Shown here piece after piece: positions 30,935 to 43,264 of a stretch of DNA of 64,000 bases. The stretch lies in assembly GCF_003025595.1 (NCBI RefSeq), contig NZ_PYMI01000001.1, positions 992,001 to 1,056,000 on the forward strand, given 5' to 3'. Position numbers and translations under genes: made by a program. Position 1 is the stretch's first letter; the number at the start of each line of letters is the position of its first letter. Source of the stretch: Photobacterium ganghwense (GTDB lineage: Bacteria; Pseudomonadota; Gammaproteobacteria; Enterobacterales; Vibrionaceae). The notes below the pieces were generated by a model. That model worked only from the letters and a program-made list of their open reading frames with translations. It was not told where the DNA came from and did no database searches.

Positions 30935-31066
30935 ATGATGAGCGCCATCAACGAAAAGGAGTGTTGTCTTGAGCGGTTATACCCATTCACTGAAAGAAAA
31001 TATCATTGCCATTCTCACCGGCACCTTTATTGTCTCTCAGGGCGTTTTCTTTTTGCAGCAGGCTAA
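30935..31066 (+). CDS. Possible leader ORF overlapping the yitT-like start
   Basis: 43 codons from ATG 30935, MMSAINEKECCLERLYPFTE and onward, ending at TAA within the next gene. It has the best ribosome site in the region (AAAGGAGG, 30925-30932) but is in a different frame (+1) from the following membrane protein. Only its first 11 codons are free of overlap. It may be a translation-coupling leader; it could also be non-coding. Confidence 0.3.
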   Translation: MMSAINEKECCLERLYPFTERKYHCHSHRHLYCLSGRFLFAAG

Positions 31067-31595
31067 CCTGCTCACCGGCGGTACCACAGGTCTGGCACTG
31101 CTGCTGAGTCACTTTGTCGATCTCACTTTCGGCCAGCTGTACTTTATGATGAATATGCCTTTCTACCTGATGGCCTGGTTCCGTATGGGGAAAAGCTTTG
31201 CCATCTCCAGCGTGGTCGCCGGTAGCCTGGTATCGGTGATGACCGACAACCTCTATCAGGTGGTAGAAATCAGTCGTCTTGACCCGCTGTACTGCGCGGT
31301 CATCGGTGGTCTACTGATGGGCCTGGGGATGCTGATCCTGTTCCGCCATAAAACCAGCCTGGGTGGGTTTAATGTGCTGGTACTTTACCTGCAGGAAAAA
31401 ATGGGCTGGTCTGCCGGCAAGCTACAGATGGGCATCGACTTTGCGATTCTGACGGCTTCTTTCTTCCTGGTCAGCCCAACGGTTCTGATGTACTCAGTGA
31501 TCGGCGCCTTTATGCTGAATCTGGTTCTGGCGATGAACCATAAACCGGGGCGTTACAGCGGTAATCAGGCACAAAAAACCCGCGCGAACGCGTAA
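30969..31595 (+). CDS. YitT family membrane protein
   Basis: 208 aa with about six membrane helices: TGTFIVSQGVFFLQQANLLTGGTTGLALLL, FMMNMPFYLMAW, VIGGLLMGLGMLILFRHKTSLGGFNVL. Proteins of the YitT/DUF161 type are membrane proteins of unclear substrate. The start is the TTG at 30969 with AAAGGAG 8 nt upstream. A leader-like ORF in another frame overlaps this start. A strong terminator follows. Confidence 0.82.
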   Translation: MSGYTHSLKENIIAILTGTFIVSQGVFFLQQANLLTGGTTGLALLLSHFVDLTFGQLYFMMNMPFYLMAWFRMGKSFAISSVVAGSLVSVMTDNLYQVVEISRLDPLYCAVIGGLLMGLGMLILFRHKTSLGGFNVLVLYLQEKMGWSAGKLQMGIDFAILTASFFLVSPTVLMYSVIGAFMLNLVLAMNHKPGRYSGNQAQKTRANA

Positions 31596-31653
31596 ACGCC
31601 AGCAGATACCAAGCGCTGTCACCAGGTGACAACTGGCTAAAAGCGAAGAACAG

Positions 31654-31688
31654 AAAAGGCTTGCGAACGCGCAAGCCTTTTTTATTTT
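31654..31688 (+). terminator. Terminator after yitT-like gene
   Basis: Twelve-bp stem AAAAGGCTTGCG (31654-31665) with 31670-31681, followed by a T-run. Confidence 0.92.
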
Positions 31689-31851
31689 GATAACCGATAA
31701 AGATTCAACGCATGGCTTTGCCTGTACCACTAGGGCCCTGCATAGCCCTATTCTCTGCTTGTATAACGTCAAGCGGACAAAGCTTTTGGCTGGACAAGGC
31801 GCTATTGGGTAAACAAAAATATCGACCGGGGCACCTTTTTCTTGCAGGTAT
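31689..31851. other. Gap between two convergent terminators
   Basis: About 160 nt with no gene or clear signal between the terminators of the yitT-like gene and glnB. Confidence 0.5.
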
Positions 31852-31879
31852 AAAAAAACGCGCTCCGGGCGCGTTCTTT
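31852..31879 (-). terminator. Terminator after glnB
   Basis: Seven-bp stem AACGCGC (31857-31863) with 31869-31875; seven T follow on the minus strand. Confidence 0.88.
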
Positions 31880-31907
31880 CATTCATAGCACGGTTGAATA
31901 AGCGGGA

Positions 31908-32312
<405 letters not shown>

Positions 32313-32363
32313 TTAATATTGCCCGCAGTATAGCAAATAGGTTCGCCCCTGTTGACAGGCGGT

Positions 32364-32768
32364 TCAGTATTTTTCTGTGGGGAGCACCACATCGTCGTCC
32401 ATCATTTTCAGCAACAGCAGTACCGCAAAAATCAGTACCAGGCTGTTGAGAAACACAATCACCGGCTGCCGGAACTCCGGCTGAAACAGCTGGGGCAGAT
32501 ACGGGATCAGGCTATAGCCGAAAAACATGGTGACAGCGGGGATGAAGAAATAAAGCGGGATGAATCCCCAGCGATTGCCGCGGCACAGCCCGGCAATCGC
32601 GGTCAGACCGGAAATCAGTACCAATGTAGCAATCACGCTGGGCACGATCCCGATTTGCTTGAAACTGAAAATTGCCGCGAAGGTATCCGCATAGCGGATC
32701 AGGCAGATCACCACCAGTGCAGCCAGCCCTTTGGCCGCAAGGAGAAACCCATTGCGTGTGTCGTCCAT
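32364..32768 (-). CDS. Small integral membrane protein of unknown function
   Basis: 134 aa from ATG 32768, preceded by AAGGAAGAGAGAG; the frame runs 21 codons further upstream without conserved look. About four hydrophobic helices are visible (NGFLLAAKGLAALVVICLI, IVPSVIATLVLISGLTAIAGL, FIPLYFFIPAVTMFFGY, PVIVFLNSLVLIFAVLLLL). I do not recognise the family. It lies between the HAD hydrolase and glnB, all on the minus strand. Confidence 0.7.
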   Translation of the reverse strand: MDDTRNGFLLAAKGLAALVVICLIRYADTFAAIFSFKQIGIVPSVIATLVLISGLTAIAGLCRGNRWGFIPLYFFIPAVTMFFGYSLIPYLPQLFQPEFRQPVIVFLNSLVLIFAVLLLLKMMDDDVVLPTEKY

Positions 32769-32933
32769 TATTCTCTCTCTTCCTTGAAAGCGTGTGGAGC
32801 TGGCTGTGATCGGGATAAAAAATAATCGCATAGTTTATGTGGGTAATGTCAACAGCACAACAGTTATTTGAACAATGTTTCTCTCTTTGCCCTAACCTGC
32901 CAAATTGGCGCTGACCGCATTCAAACAGGGCAG

Positions 32934-33611
32934 TCAGCCATGCATTCGCACCAGATCCGCAAACCCTTCCAGGCTTCTGACCACCCGGGTCGATACCCGA
33001 TTTTCTGCCCGGTTACGGTTCAACCAAACAGCTTTCATTCCCACATCACTGGCTGCCTGGGCATCCAGCTGCGGATGGTTGCCGATGTACCAACAGGCCG
33101 ATGCCGGTTCGCTGGCCCGTCGCAGGGCGTGCTGAAAAATCCGCCGATCCGGTTTCGCCACTCCCACTTCTTCCGAAATCACCATGAACCGGAAATAATC
33201 CCGGATCCCGGTTTCGCGTAGTTTGGTTTCCTGATGAAACGCAAAACCGTTCGTGATAATGGCTAAAGGCGACAACTGCTGCAGGATGTTTAGAGCCGGC
33301 AGCACGTCTGGAAACAACATCCAGTGCTGGCGGTACAACCGGTAGTACTCCACGCTCAGCCTTTCAGCCTGTTCATCGCTCAGTGGCGTCCGGAACAAAG
33401 CACTGATTCGTGCCCGTCGTAACTGCTCGAAACTCAACTCACCCGAACGCCAGCGCGCACGCTGCTGATCGGTGATTCGACGCCAGTCTTGTTCTATTCC
33501 ATCAGAACAAGTCTGAATCTGCGATGAATAACGCGCGGCAAAAACCCGGATGGCCTGTTGCTCAGCGCCATCATGATCAAGCAGTGTATTATCGAGATCG
33601 AAAAATATCAC
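32934..33611 (-). CDS. HAD superfamily hydrolase, YjjG-like
   Basis: 225 aa. HAD motif I is FFDLDNTLLDHD (residues 3-14), motif II is LAIITNGFAFHQETKLRETGIRDYF, motif III is the Lys in VGVAKPDRRIF, and motif IV is the acidic region near WYIGNHPQLDAQAAS. The pattern is that of YjjG-type pyrimidine 5'-nucleotidases. Motif IV reads GNHPQLD where family members have GD-x-(5)-D, so activity may be altered. Substrate not predictable with certainty. Confidence 0.82.
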   Translation of the reverse strand: MIFFDLDNTLLDHDGAEQQAIRVFAARYSSQIQTCSDGIEQDWRRITDQQRARWRSGELSFEQLRRARISALFRTPLSDEQAERLSVEYYRLYRQHWMLFPDVLPALNILQQLSPLAIITNGFAFHQETKLRETGIRDYFRFMVISEEVGVAKPDRRIFQHALRRASEPASACWYIGNHPQLDAQAASDVGMKAVWLNRNRAENRVSTRVVRSLEGFADLVRMHG

Positions 33612-33694
33612 ATCGCCTCCGCGGTATATTCAACGCTTATTTCCAGCATAATCAAAATCTTGCCGATTCGGCGAGAAAAATTCGTGTCAGAAAT

Positions 33695-33726
33695 AAAAAA
33701 ACCGCCCATTTAGGGCGGTTTTTGTT
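33695..33726 (-). terminator. Terminator after purL
   Basis: Eight-bp stem AACCGCCC / GGGCGGTT with ATTTA loop (33700-33720), T-runs on both sides. Confidence 0.9.
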
Positions 33727-33760
33727 CACAAGACGTTCTTTTACCGACAGATACCGGGGA

Positions 33761-36700
33761 TTATCCCAGGTTCACGCGTGCGTTGCGGAACATACGCATC
33801 CACGGGCTGTTCTCGCTCCAGTCATCCGGATGCCATGAGTTCGCCACGGTGCGGAAGACACGCTCAGGGTGCGGCATCATGATAGTTACACGGCCATCCT
33901 GCGTCGTCAGACCGGTAATACCGTTCGGAGAACCGTTCGGGTTCGCCGGGTAGTTCTGGGTCACATTGCCGTAGTTGTCCAGGTAGCGCAGTGCAACAGT
34001 GCCAGACTGCTCAATCGCCGCCAGGTGCTCAGCATTGCGTACTTCAACACGACCTTCACCGTGAGAAACGGCAATCGGCATACGTGAGCCTGCCATTCCG
34101 TTAAAGAACAGGGAGTCGCTCTGCTGCACTTCAACCAGGCTGAAGCGGGCTTCGAAACGCTCAGATTCGTTACGGACAAAACGCGGCCACAGGTCAGCAC
34201 CCGGAATCAGGTCGCGCAGATTCGACATCATCTGACAGCCGTTACACACACCCAGTGCAAACGTGTCGTTACGGTGGAAGAAGCGCTCGAACTGGTCGCG
34301 AGCCAGATTGTTGAACAGGACTGACTTCGCCCAGCCTTCACCGGCGCCCAGTACGTCACCGTAAGAGAAGCCGCCACAGGCAACCAAGCCGTGGAAGTCG
34401 TTCAGGGCAACACGGCCAGCCAGAATGTCACTCATGTGTACATCTTTTGCTTCAAAACCGGCACGGTCAAAGGCAGCAGCCATCTCAACGTGAGAGTTCA
34501 CGCCCTGCTCACGCAGAATCGCCATTTGCGGCTTAGCGCCAGTGGCAATGTAAGGGGCCGCCACATCTTCATTGATGTCGAACGACAGGGCAACATTCAA
34601 GCCCGGATCGTTCACGTCCTTCTTCGCGTCAAACTCCTGCAGAGCACCCGCCGGGTTATCGCGCATCGCCTGCATCTGGTACGTTGTTTCTGCCCAGATA
34701 GTACGCAGTTCAGTGCGGCTTTGCTCCAGTACACGGTCATTGCCGTTCCAGATGCGCAGTACGTCCTCGTCAACCACTGTACCAATAACGTGGCTACATG
34801 CTTCCAGACCGTGAGCGGCCAGTACCGACTGTACCTCGTCCAGGTCATCAGTGCGTACCTGAATCACAGCGCCCAGTTCTTCGTTAAACAGGGTCGCCAG
34901 CACATCGTCACACGCATCGCCGTCAGTGGTGTTAATGTCCACTTCTACCCCGGTATGACCGGCAAAAGCCATTTCAGCCAGAGTGACATACAGACCACCG
35001 TCACCACGGTCGTGGTAAGCCAGTACTTTTTCATCACGGACCAGTGCCTGAACCGCGTTAAAGAAGCCTTTCAGCAGCTCAGGGCTGTCCACGTCTGCAG
35101 GGGCATCACCCAGTTGCTTGTAAACCTGTGCCAGGGCAGTCGCCCCCAGACGGTTCTTCCCGCAACCCAGGTCAAGCAGCAGCAGCGTTGACTCGCCTTT
35201 GTCAGTACGCAGCTGTGGCGTTACGGTCTTGCGGATGTCTTCGACACGACCGAACGCGGTAATGATCAGCGACAGCGGTGCCGTCACTTCTTTTTCCTGC
35301 TCCTGATCCTGCCACTTGGTCTTCATTGACATGGAGTCTTTACCGACCGGAATCGTCAGACCCAGCGCCGGGCACAGCTCTTCGCCCACCGCTTTCACTG
35401 CTTCATACAGACCAGCGTCTTCACCCGGGTGACCAGCTGCAGACATCCAGTTGGCAGACAGCTTGATACGTTTCAAATCACCGATATCGGCGCTGGCAAT
35501 ATTGGTGATCGCTTCACCGACAGCCAGACGGGAGGAAGCCGCAAAGTCCAGCAGTGCTACCGGCGTACGCTCACCCATCGACATGGCTTCACCGTGATAC
35601 GTGTCGTAGCTCGCTGCAGTCACCGCACAGTCCGCTACCGGAACCTGCCATGGGCCAACCATCTGATCGCGCGCCACCAGGCCAGTTACCGTACGGTCAC
35701 CAATGGTGATCAGGAAGGTTTTCTCGGCCACAGCCGGCAGACGCAGTACACGCTGGGTCGCGTCTTCCAGATCGATACCGCTGCGATCAATCGCCTGACC
35801 TTCTGCTTTCTGCGTGGTCACGTCACGGTGCATCTTCGGCGGCTTGCCCAGCAGGATATCCATCGGCATATCGATTGGAGTATTGTCGAAGTGGCTGTCT
35901 TCCAGTGTCAGATGACGCTCTTCAGTCGCTTCGCCCACCACCGCATACGGGGCACGCTCGCGCTGACAGATAGCATCAAACACGTCCATATCTTCAGCCG
36001 CCACAGCCAGCACGTAACGTTCCTGAGATTCGTTACACCAGATTTCCAGCGGGCTCATGCCCGGCTCGTCATTCGGCACGTCACGCAGCTGGAATTTACC
36101 GCCACGCTCGCCATCGTTCACCAGCTCAGGCAGGGCATTCGAGATACCGCCCGCGCCCACATCATGGATAAACGCAATCGGGTTGGCATCGCCCATCTGC
36201 CAGCAGCGATCAATCACTTCCTGACAACGACGTTCCATTTCCGGGTTTTCACGCTGTACTGACGCAAAATCCAGATCCTCGGCCGACTGGCCAGAGGCCA
36301 TAGAAGATGCGGCACCACCACCCAGACCGATATTCATCGCCGGGCCACCCAGCACGATTAGCTTGGCACCAACCGGGATCTCTTTCTTCTGCACATGCTC
36401 AGCACGGATGTTACCCATACCACCGGCAATCATGATTGGCTTGTGGTAACCACGAATTTCTTCACCGTTGTGCGATGCCACTTTTTCTTCATACGTACGG
36501 AAGTAACCCAGCAGGTTAGGACGACCAAATTCGTTGTTAAATGCGGCGCCGCCCAACGGGCCTTCCAGCATGATATCCAGCGCGCTGACAATACGCTCCG
36601 GCTTGCCGAAGTCGGTTTCCCATGGCTGAACAAAGTTCGGAATTCGCAGGTTCGAGACAGTAAAGCCCACCAGACCGGCTTTTGGCTTACCGCCGATACC

Positions 36701-37666
36701 TGTTGCGCCTTCGTCACGGATTTCACCGCCTGAACCGGTTGATGCACCCGGCCATGGCGAGATAGCCGTTGGGTGGTTGTGAGTTTCCACCTTCATCAGA
36801 ATGTGTGCGTCTTCCTGATGGTACTGGTACTGACGGGAGGTCGCATCCGGGAAGAAACGGCCCACCGTGGAACCTTCCATAACGGCGGCATTGTCTTTGT
36901 AAGCTGACAGCACGTAGTCGCCGTGCTGCTCATAGGTGTTCTTGATCATCTTGAACAGGGACTTGGCCTGATCAACCCCGTCAATCGTCCAGTCCGCGTT
37001 AAAGATCTTATGGCGGCAGTGCTCAGAGTTTGCCTGTGCGAACATCATCAGCTCGATGTCATTCGGGTTACGGCCCAGCTTAATGAAGCTGTCCACCAGG
37101 TAGTCGATTTCATCTTCCGCCAGTGCCAGACCCAGGGTAACGTTTGCTTCCTCAAGCGCCTGACGGCCACCAGCAAGGATGTCCACGCTTTTCAGCGGGG
37201 CCGGTTCAGCCTGTGTAAACAACACACCAGCCGCGTCCAGATCCGTAAATACCACTTCCATCATGCGGTCATGCAGCAGACCTTTCAGGGCTGACAGCTG
37301 GCCATCAGTCAGAGATGCCGTGGTGTCAACATAGTAGGCCGTACCGCGCTCAAGACGCTTAACCTGGCTCAGGGCACAGTTACGGGCGATGTCGGTAGAT
37401 TTGGAAGACCAAGGAGAAATGGTGCCCGGACGAGGTGTCACCAATAGCAGCAGGCCGGAAGGCTCATGTTCTGCAATCGTCGGACCGTAAGTTAACAGGC
37501 TGGCCAGCTTGTCTTGCTCTTCCTTGTTCAGCGGCGCTGACAGATCAGCAAAGTGCATGAACTCAGCATAAATGCCTGACACAGGCAGATCTAATTCGCG
37601 GCAGCGCTCTAGCAGCTTGTTAACGCGAAACTCAGACAGTGCGGGTGAACCACGCAAAATTTCCAT
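33761..37666 (-). CDS. purL: Phosphoribosylformylglycinamidine synthase
   Basis: 1301 aa single-chain enzyme of purine synthesis that uses glutamine and ATP to make FGAM. N-terminal domain [14 protein letters not shown], the synthetase part with [31 protein letters not shown], and a C-terminal class I glutaminase with the nucleophile in [11 protein letters not shown] and PHPERVFR. The length is normal for the large gammaproteobacterial form. A PurR-type operator lies 170 nt upstream. Confidence 0.98.
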   Translation of the reverse strand: MEILRGSPALSEFRVNKLLERCRELDLPVSGIYAEFMHFADLSAPLNKEEQDKLASLLTYGPTIAEHEPSGLLLLVTPRPGTISPWSSKSTDIARNCALSQVKRLERGTAYYVDTTASLTDGQLSALKGLLHDRMMEVVFTDLDAAGVLFTQAEPAPLKSVDILAGGRQALEEANVTLGLALAEDEIDYLVDSFIKLGRNPNDIELMMFAQANSEHCRHKIFNADWTIDGVDQAKSLFKMIKNTYEQHGDYVLSAYKDNAAVMEGSTVGRFFPDATSRQYQYHQEDAHILMKVETHNHPTAISPWPGASTGSGGEIRDEGATGIGGKPKAGLVGFTVSNLRIPNFVQPWETDFGKPERIVSALDIMLEGPLGGAAFNNEFGRPNLLGYFRTYEEKVASHNGEEIRGYHKPIMIAGGMGNIRAEHVQKKEIPVGAKLIVLGGPAMNIGLGGGAASSMASGQSAEDLDFASVQRENPEMERRCQEVIDRCWQMGDANPIAFIHDVGAGGISNALPELVNDGERGGKFQLRDVPNDEPGMSPLEIWCNESQERYVLAVAAEDMDVFDAICQRERAPYAVVGEATEERHLTLEDSHFDNTPIDMPMDILLGKPPKMHRDVTTQKAEGQAIDRSGIDLEDATQRVLRLPAVAEKTFLITIGDRTVTGLVARDQMVGPWQVPVADCAVTAASYDTYHGEAMSMGERTPVALLDFAASSRLAVGEAITNIASADIGDLKRIKLSANWMSAAGHPGEDAGLYEAVKAVGEELCPALGLTIPVGKDSMSMKTKWQDQEQEKEVTAPLSLIITAFGRVEDIRKTVTPQLRTDKGESTLLLLDLGCGKNRLGATALAQVYKQLGDAPADVDSPELLKGFFNAVQALVRDEKVLAYHDRGDGGLYVTLAEMAFAGHTGVEVDINTTDGDACDDVLATLFNEELGAVIQVRTDDLDEVQSVLAAHGLEACSHVIGTVVDEDVLRIWNGNDRVLEQSRTELRTIWAETTYQMQAMRDNPAGALQEFDAKKDVNDPGLNVALSFDINEDVAAPYIATGAKPQMAILREQGVNSHVEMAAAFDRAGFEAKDVHMSDILAGRVALNDFHGLVACGGFSYGDVLGAGEGWAKSVLFNNLARDQFERFFHRNDTFALGVCNGCQMMSNLRDLIPGADLWPRFVRNESERFEARFSLVEVQQSDSLFFNGMAGSRMPIAVSHGEGRVEVRNAEHLAAIEQSGTVALRYLDNYGNVTQNYPANPNGSPNGITGLTTQDGRVTIMMPHPERVFRTVANSWHPDDWSENSPWMRMFRNARVNLG

Positions 37667-37833
37667 GTGCGTACGTCTCTCGATTAGCAGTTGAATGAAG
37701 GTGATATTGGCCTAATCCCCGTCGAAGACCGGGATAATTACGTCAATGCCACCTCGTTTGCCAGCATTTTACGAGGCGAGTTTGTCGCGATGGGGCGTAG
37801 TATAAGGGAAATCTTTTTGTGACGTAACACTTG

Positions 37834-37849
37834 ACGCAACCGTTTGCGT
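37834..37849. promoter_or_regulatory. PurR-type operator upstream of purL
   Basis: ACGCAACCGTTTGCGT matches ACGCAAACGTTTGCGT at 15 of 16 positions. purL belongs to the PurR regulon, and the site lies in the divergent purL/mltF region. Confidence 0.78.
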
Positions 37850-38046
37850 GTTTTTTTTTCGATCACGCGAAAAAACCACGAAAATGCCTCATTCTCATCC
37901 CCGGTTTCGGGTATACTGCCCGACCTTTCTGACAGCCTGTCAGGATACCCATACCGCAAAAAACTGCTGTCATACAGGCGAGGATTTTGCGTATTTGATG
38001 ACCTTTGGTATAAAGGACGCCCGATAGATACTGAGAGCATAGTTAA

Positions 38047-39588
38047 TTGAGCAATCTCCGAACGCATTCCACTGTCAGACATATCATAGCCTTACTGCTA
38101 AGCACCCTGCTTCTGAGCGGCTGCTTGTGGCAGGAAGCTCCGCGTACAGATTTGGAGCGTATTCGGGAAAACGGTGTTCTTCGCGTCGGCACCCTCAATA
38201 ACCAGCTTTCCTACTACATCGGCAGCGATGGCCCGACCGGGCTGGACTACGAGCTTGCCCGCCGGTTTGCCAAAAAACTGGGGGTGAAGCTGGAAATGAA
38301 GCCGATGCTGAGCCTGTCGAACATGTTCCCGACCCTCAAGCGCGGCGATGTGGATATCCTGGCCTCCGGGCTGACCATGACCGCCGACCGCCTGGCCGAT
38401 TTCCGTGCCGCTCCGGCCTACTACTACGCCAGCCAGAAAGTGGTCTATAAAAAAGGACAATGGCGACCGCGCAGCATCGAAGATCTGGCCGAAAACAAAG
38501 GTGTGCTGACCGTCGTGAAAGGCTCCAGCCACGAAAAGACCCTTCACCTCCTCAAACTCCAGCACCCGACCCTGACCTGGAACAGCGTTGTCGAAACCGA
38601 CAGTGACGAGCTGATGCGCCAGGTGGCGGAAGGTGAGCTGGACTACACCATGGCAGACTCGGTTGATGTCGCCCTGAACCAGCGGATTTACCCGGACATC
38701 GCGACCGCATTAGAGCTGACGGAAGACGAACCTATCGCCTGGTTTGTTAATCAGCGTCACGACGACAGCCTGTATGCCCTGCTGATTGAATTCTTCGGCG
38801 ACATCAAACAAAGCGGTGAACTGGCCAAACTTGAAGAGAAGTACTTCGGCCACGTGGACAAGTTCGACTATGTTGACACCCGCGCCTTCCTGCGCGCCAT
38901 GGATCACAAACTGCCAGAGTGGAAAAATCTGTTCCAGCAGTATTCCGGGGAATTTGACTGGCGCCTGATCGCCGCCCTGTCCTATCAGGAATCGCACTGG
39001 AATCCGCAGGCGGTATCACCGACCGGCGTACGCGGCATGATGATGCTGACCCTGCCTACAGCCAAGGCTGTAGGCGTGAAGAATCGTCTGGATCCAGAGC
39101 AGAGCATTCGTGGCGGCACGGAATACCTGCGCAAAATCATCGCCCGGATCCCGGACAGCATTGAAGACCATGAGAAAGTCTGGTTTGCCCTGGCCTCTTA
39201 CAATGTTGGCTTTGGTCACCTGATGGATGCCCGTCGCCTGACCAAATCACAAGGCGGCAACCCGGATGCCTGGAGTGATGTCAAACAGCGGCTGCCGTTG
39301 CTACGTAAGCGTAAGTTCTACACCCAGACGCGCTACGGCTATGCCCGTGGTGATGAAGCCCTGAACTACGTGGAAAACATCCGCCGCTATTACCAGAGCA
39401 TTATTGGTTATGAGCAGGCACACAGCCTGCCGCCAACCGATGACATAGCCATTGTGGACGGGCTGAACACCATCCAGCCACCAGCGGTCTCTGAAAGCCA
39501 GAGCACGCTGCCCGTTCCACCGCCACCGTCCACTACACCGTCGGATGAACTACCGGACATCAGCGCCAACAAAACGGCCAGTAACTAA
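38047..39588 (+). CDS. mltF: Membrane-bound lytic murein transglycosylase F
   Basis: 513 aa from TTG 38047. A lipoprotein signal ends in LLSGC (Cys26). A periplasmic binding-protein-like domain spans about 40-265 and an SLT domain follows, with catalytic Glu315 (YQESHWNP) and the GVRGMMMLT motif. It cleaves peptidoglycan at the outer membrane. The order purL/mltF/tadA is conserved in gammaproteobacteria. The last 50 residues are Pro/Ser-rich and probably unstructured. Confidence 0.95.
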   Translation: MSNLRTHSTVRHIIALLLSTLLLSGCLWQEAPRTDLERIRENGVLRVGTLNNQLSYYIGSDGPTGLDYELARRFAKKLGVKLEMKPMLSLSNMFPTLKRGDVDILASGLTMTADRLADFRAAPAYYYASQKVVYKKGQWRPRSIEDLAENKGVLTVVKGSSHEKTLHLLKLQHPTLTWNSVVETDSDELMRQVAEGELDYTMADSVDVALNQRIYPDIATALELTEDEPIAWFVNQRHDDSLYALLIEFFGDIKQSGELAKLEEKYFGHVDKFDYVDTRAFLRAMDHKLPEWKNLFQQYSGEFDWRLIAALSYQESHWNPQAVSPTGVRGMMMLTLPTAKAVGVKNRLDPEQSIRGGTEYLRKIIARIPDSIEDHEKVWFALASYNVGFGHLMDARRLTKSQGGNPDAWSDVKQRLPLLRKRKFYTQTRYGYARGDEALNYVENIRRYYQSIIGYEQAHSLPPTDDIAIVDGLNTIQPPAVSESQSTLPVPPPPSTTPSDELPDISANKTASN

Positions 39589-39910
39589 TGGGGTTACCGG
39601 CCATTCGCCAGTTTCTGACCTGCCATGGAAAATCAAACTGCAATTGATGACGTTATTGGCAGGAAACGCTAGTGTCTGGTGAAACTAGCGGCCTGAAAGC
39701 GCTGTAACCTGCATGACGACAGCCAGCCCAGGCCAGCCCCCTCGCGTGACCTTCACTTTCAATGAAAAACAGCAAGTTCAGTGAGATCACGCTAGCAATA
39801 CGGGATAATTCTGGTCCACAGCCCAATCATTTTCGCTGATACTGCAGAAAAAGGAGCCTGCGTACCGGGACAGTCCGTATGGCAGGAGAGAAATATTTGC
39901 AGGAGGCGCT
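39589..39910. other. Intergenic downstream of mltF
   Basis: About 320 nt with no long reading frame and no clear terminator. Scattered GC-rich stretches; possibly the promoter of the small ORF that follows. Confidence 0.4.
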
Positions 39911-40057
39911 ATGCAGTTTTCGAAGAAAAAAGCCCTTGACCGAATGAGGACGCGGATGGCGGTCTCGGCAACTCGCCGTAAACGCCTGCACGCCAACATT
40001 CGAAAAAAAATTCACTGGCGGCATCGTAACTTTGTCCTGAGCTGTTGTACGGAGTAA
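39911..40057 (+). CDS. Small basic protein, 48 aa
   Basis: ATG 39911 follows a strong ribosome site (GCAGGAGGCGCT). The product, starting MQFSKKKALDRMRTRM and ending LSCCTE, is about one third Lys/Arg and has no membrane segment. I do not recognise it. The ribosome site, codon-like composition and isolated position support a real gene; nucleic-acid or ribosome binding would be a guess from charge alone. Confidence 0.5.
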   Translation: MQFSKKKALDRMRTRMAVSATRRKRLHANIRKKIHWRHRNFVLSCCTE

Positions 40058-40085
40058 CCCTGTGTTACCCGACACAGTTAAGTCC

Positions 40086-40117
40086 AAGGTGCTAAGGTGC
40101 TAAGGTGCTAAGGTGCT
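40086..40117. repeat. Four tandem copies of an octamer
   Basis: AAGGTGCT repeated four times exactly, just after the small basic ORF and before the tadA terminator. A microsatellite-like tract of unknown role. Confidence 0.9.
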
Positions 40118-40202
40118 GTGCACAGAAATACACACGCACCGGCGCACCACCATTCAGACGCTATCACCTTTTTCGGGTACGTGACGATATCAGGCACAAC
40201 GA

Positions 40203-40234
40203 AAACAAGGGCTCATTTGAGCCCTTGTTTGTTT
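40203..40234 (-). terminator. Bidirectional terminator near tadA
   Basis: Long stem AAACAAGGGCTCA (40203-40215) with 40218-40230, U-rich ends on both strands. It can serve tadA (minus) and the small ORF (plus). Confidence 0.85.
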
Positions 40235-40297
40235 ATACGGTGCCATTCAGTTGGTCTTGTGGTGAGCGCGACAACAAGCCTTGCTGACCATCCATCA

Positions 40298-40891
<594 letters not shown>

Positions 40892-40972
40892 TTATACCCA
40901 ACCCCCGCCAAGATGCGAGGTGCAAGGACAGCACCTGCCGCGCCATCCCAGTTTACATCAAGGTGAACCGCA

Positions 40973-41878
40973 TCATAGCGGGCGGGGACGCGGCAGGCGC
41001 TCGGCCAGAAAATCCACCAGCAATCGCACTTTTGGCGACAAGTGACGGTTTTGCGGATACAGCACCCATATTCCTTCTTCCGGTTCCTGAAACGCAGACA
41101 ACACAGGGATCAGCCGTCCTTGGGTAAGGTCATCACTGATGTAGTAATCCGGCAACTGAATCAGCCCCAGCCCTTTCAGCGCGGCATCCCGTAAGGCATT
41201 GCCGCTGTTGCAACGCAGGTTACCGGTGACTCTGAAGCTGCGCTCCCGCCCCGCTTCCTGAAAGTGCCAGTGATCGTGATTGCCAATCAGGCAGTTATGG
41301 TGACGCAGCTCAGACAGAGTGTGCGGAGTACCGTACTTTTCCAGATACTCCGGCGCGGCGCACACAAACTGGGTGCGGTGTGACAGTCGCCGAGCCACCA
41401 TCGTCGACGGGCTGTTCAGGCGGCCAAGGCGAATCGCCAGATCGTAACCGCCATCAATCAGATCGACAGTCTGGTTGGTCAGTATCATGGTCACTTCAAT
41501 ACTCGGGTACTCCAGCATGAAGTCATTAATCAAAGGCATGATGAACTGTTCGCCGTAGGTCACCGGTGCAGTCAGCTTCAACAGCCCCCGCGGCATACCC
41601 TGTCGTTCACTGATCGCCCGCTCAGCTTCAGCCAGGCTATCGAGAATCTGGCGGCAGTGGCGGTAGTACAACTGACCTTCTTCGGTCAGCGACACTTTCC
41701 GGGTCGTCCGGTAAAACAGCTTGGTATTCAGGCGGTTTTCCAGGGCACTGATTTGACGGCTGACCTGGGCGGTAGAGATACCAAGTTGCCTTGATGCCCC
41801 CGTGAAACTGCCGGTTTCTGCCACCGAAGCAAACTCGGTGACCCCTTCCCATCCAAACATTTCGTCTATTGTTACCAC
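40973..41878 (-). CDS. LysR family transcriptional regulator (next to formaldehyde genes)
   Basis: 301 aa. The N-terminal winged helix-turn-helix (FASVAETGSFTGASRQLGISTAQVSRQISALE) is followed by a LysR substrate-binding domain. It diverges from frmA across about 205 nt and probably controls frmA-frmB, as LysR-type regulators beside class III alcohol dehydrogenases do. This target is inferred from position. The C-terminus ends in ERLPRPRPL. Confidence 0.85.
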   Translation of the reverse strand: MVTIDEMFGWEGVTEFASVAETGSFTGASRQLGISTAQVSRQISALENRLNTKLFYRTTRKVSLTEEGQLYYRHCRQILDSLAEAERAISERQGMPRGLLKLTAPVTYGEQFIMPLINDFMLEYPSIEVTMILTNQTVDLIDGGYDLAIRLGRLNSPSTMVARRLSHRTQFVCAAPEYLEKYGTPHTLSELRHHNCLIGNHDHWHFQEAGRERSFRVTGNLRCNSGNALRDAALKGLGLIQLPDYYISDDLTQGRLIPVLSAFQEPEEGIWVLYPQNRHLSPKVRLLVDFLAERLPRPRPL

Positions 41879-42053
41879 ACAGTAAAAGTTATTTGCATTT
41901 TAAGCTAATTATCATCACACGAGAAACAAATATACTGACAGCCAGATATCAGTGAGCGGATGGATTTCGCCACGCTCACTCGTTTGCCATGAAAATCACC
42001 TATTTTTATAGCGATTGCTTTTGTCGCAGTCGCAGGGAATAACAGACGGGTAA

Positions 42054-43214
<1,161 letters not shown>

Positions 43215-43222
43215 CCTGTTTG

Positions 43223-43246
43223 GCCGGGAGGCATTCACCTCCCGGC
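43223..43246 (+). other. Intercistronic hairpin between frmA and frmB
   Basis: Nine-bp perfect stem GCCGGGAGG (43223-43231) with 43238-43246. No T-run follows, so it probably affects message stability or relative expression. Confidence 0.5.
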
Positions 43247-43264
43247 TGCGTTATGAGAGCTGTT

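Noticed and set aside
31494..31886. Minus-strand open frame of 130 codons between the yitT-like gene and glnB
   Set aside because: Covers two terminators and the end of the yitT-like gene antisense; no ribosome site.
34391..36262. Long plus-strand open frames opposite purL (for example 34391-35191 and 35429-36262)
   Set aside because: Antisense shadows of purL; purL is complete with all motifs.
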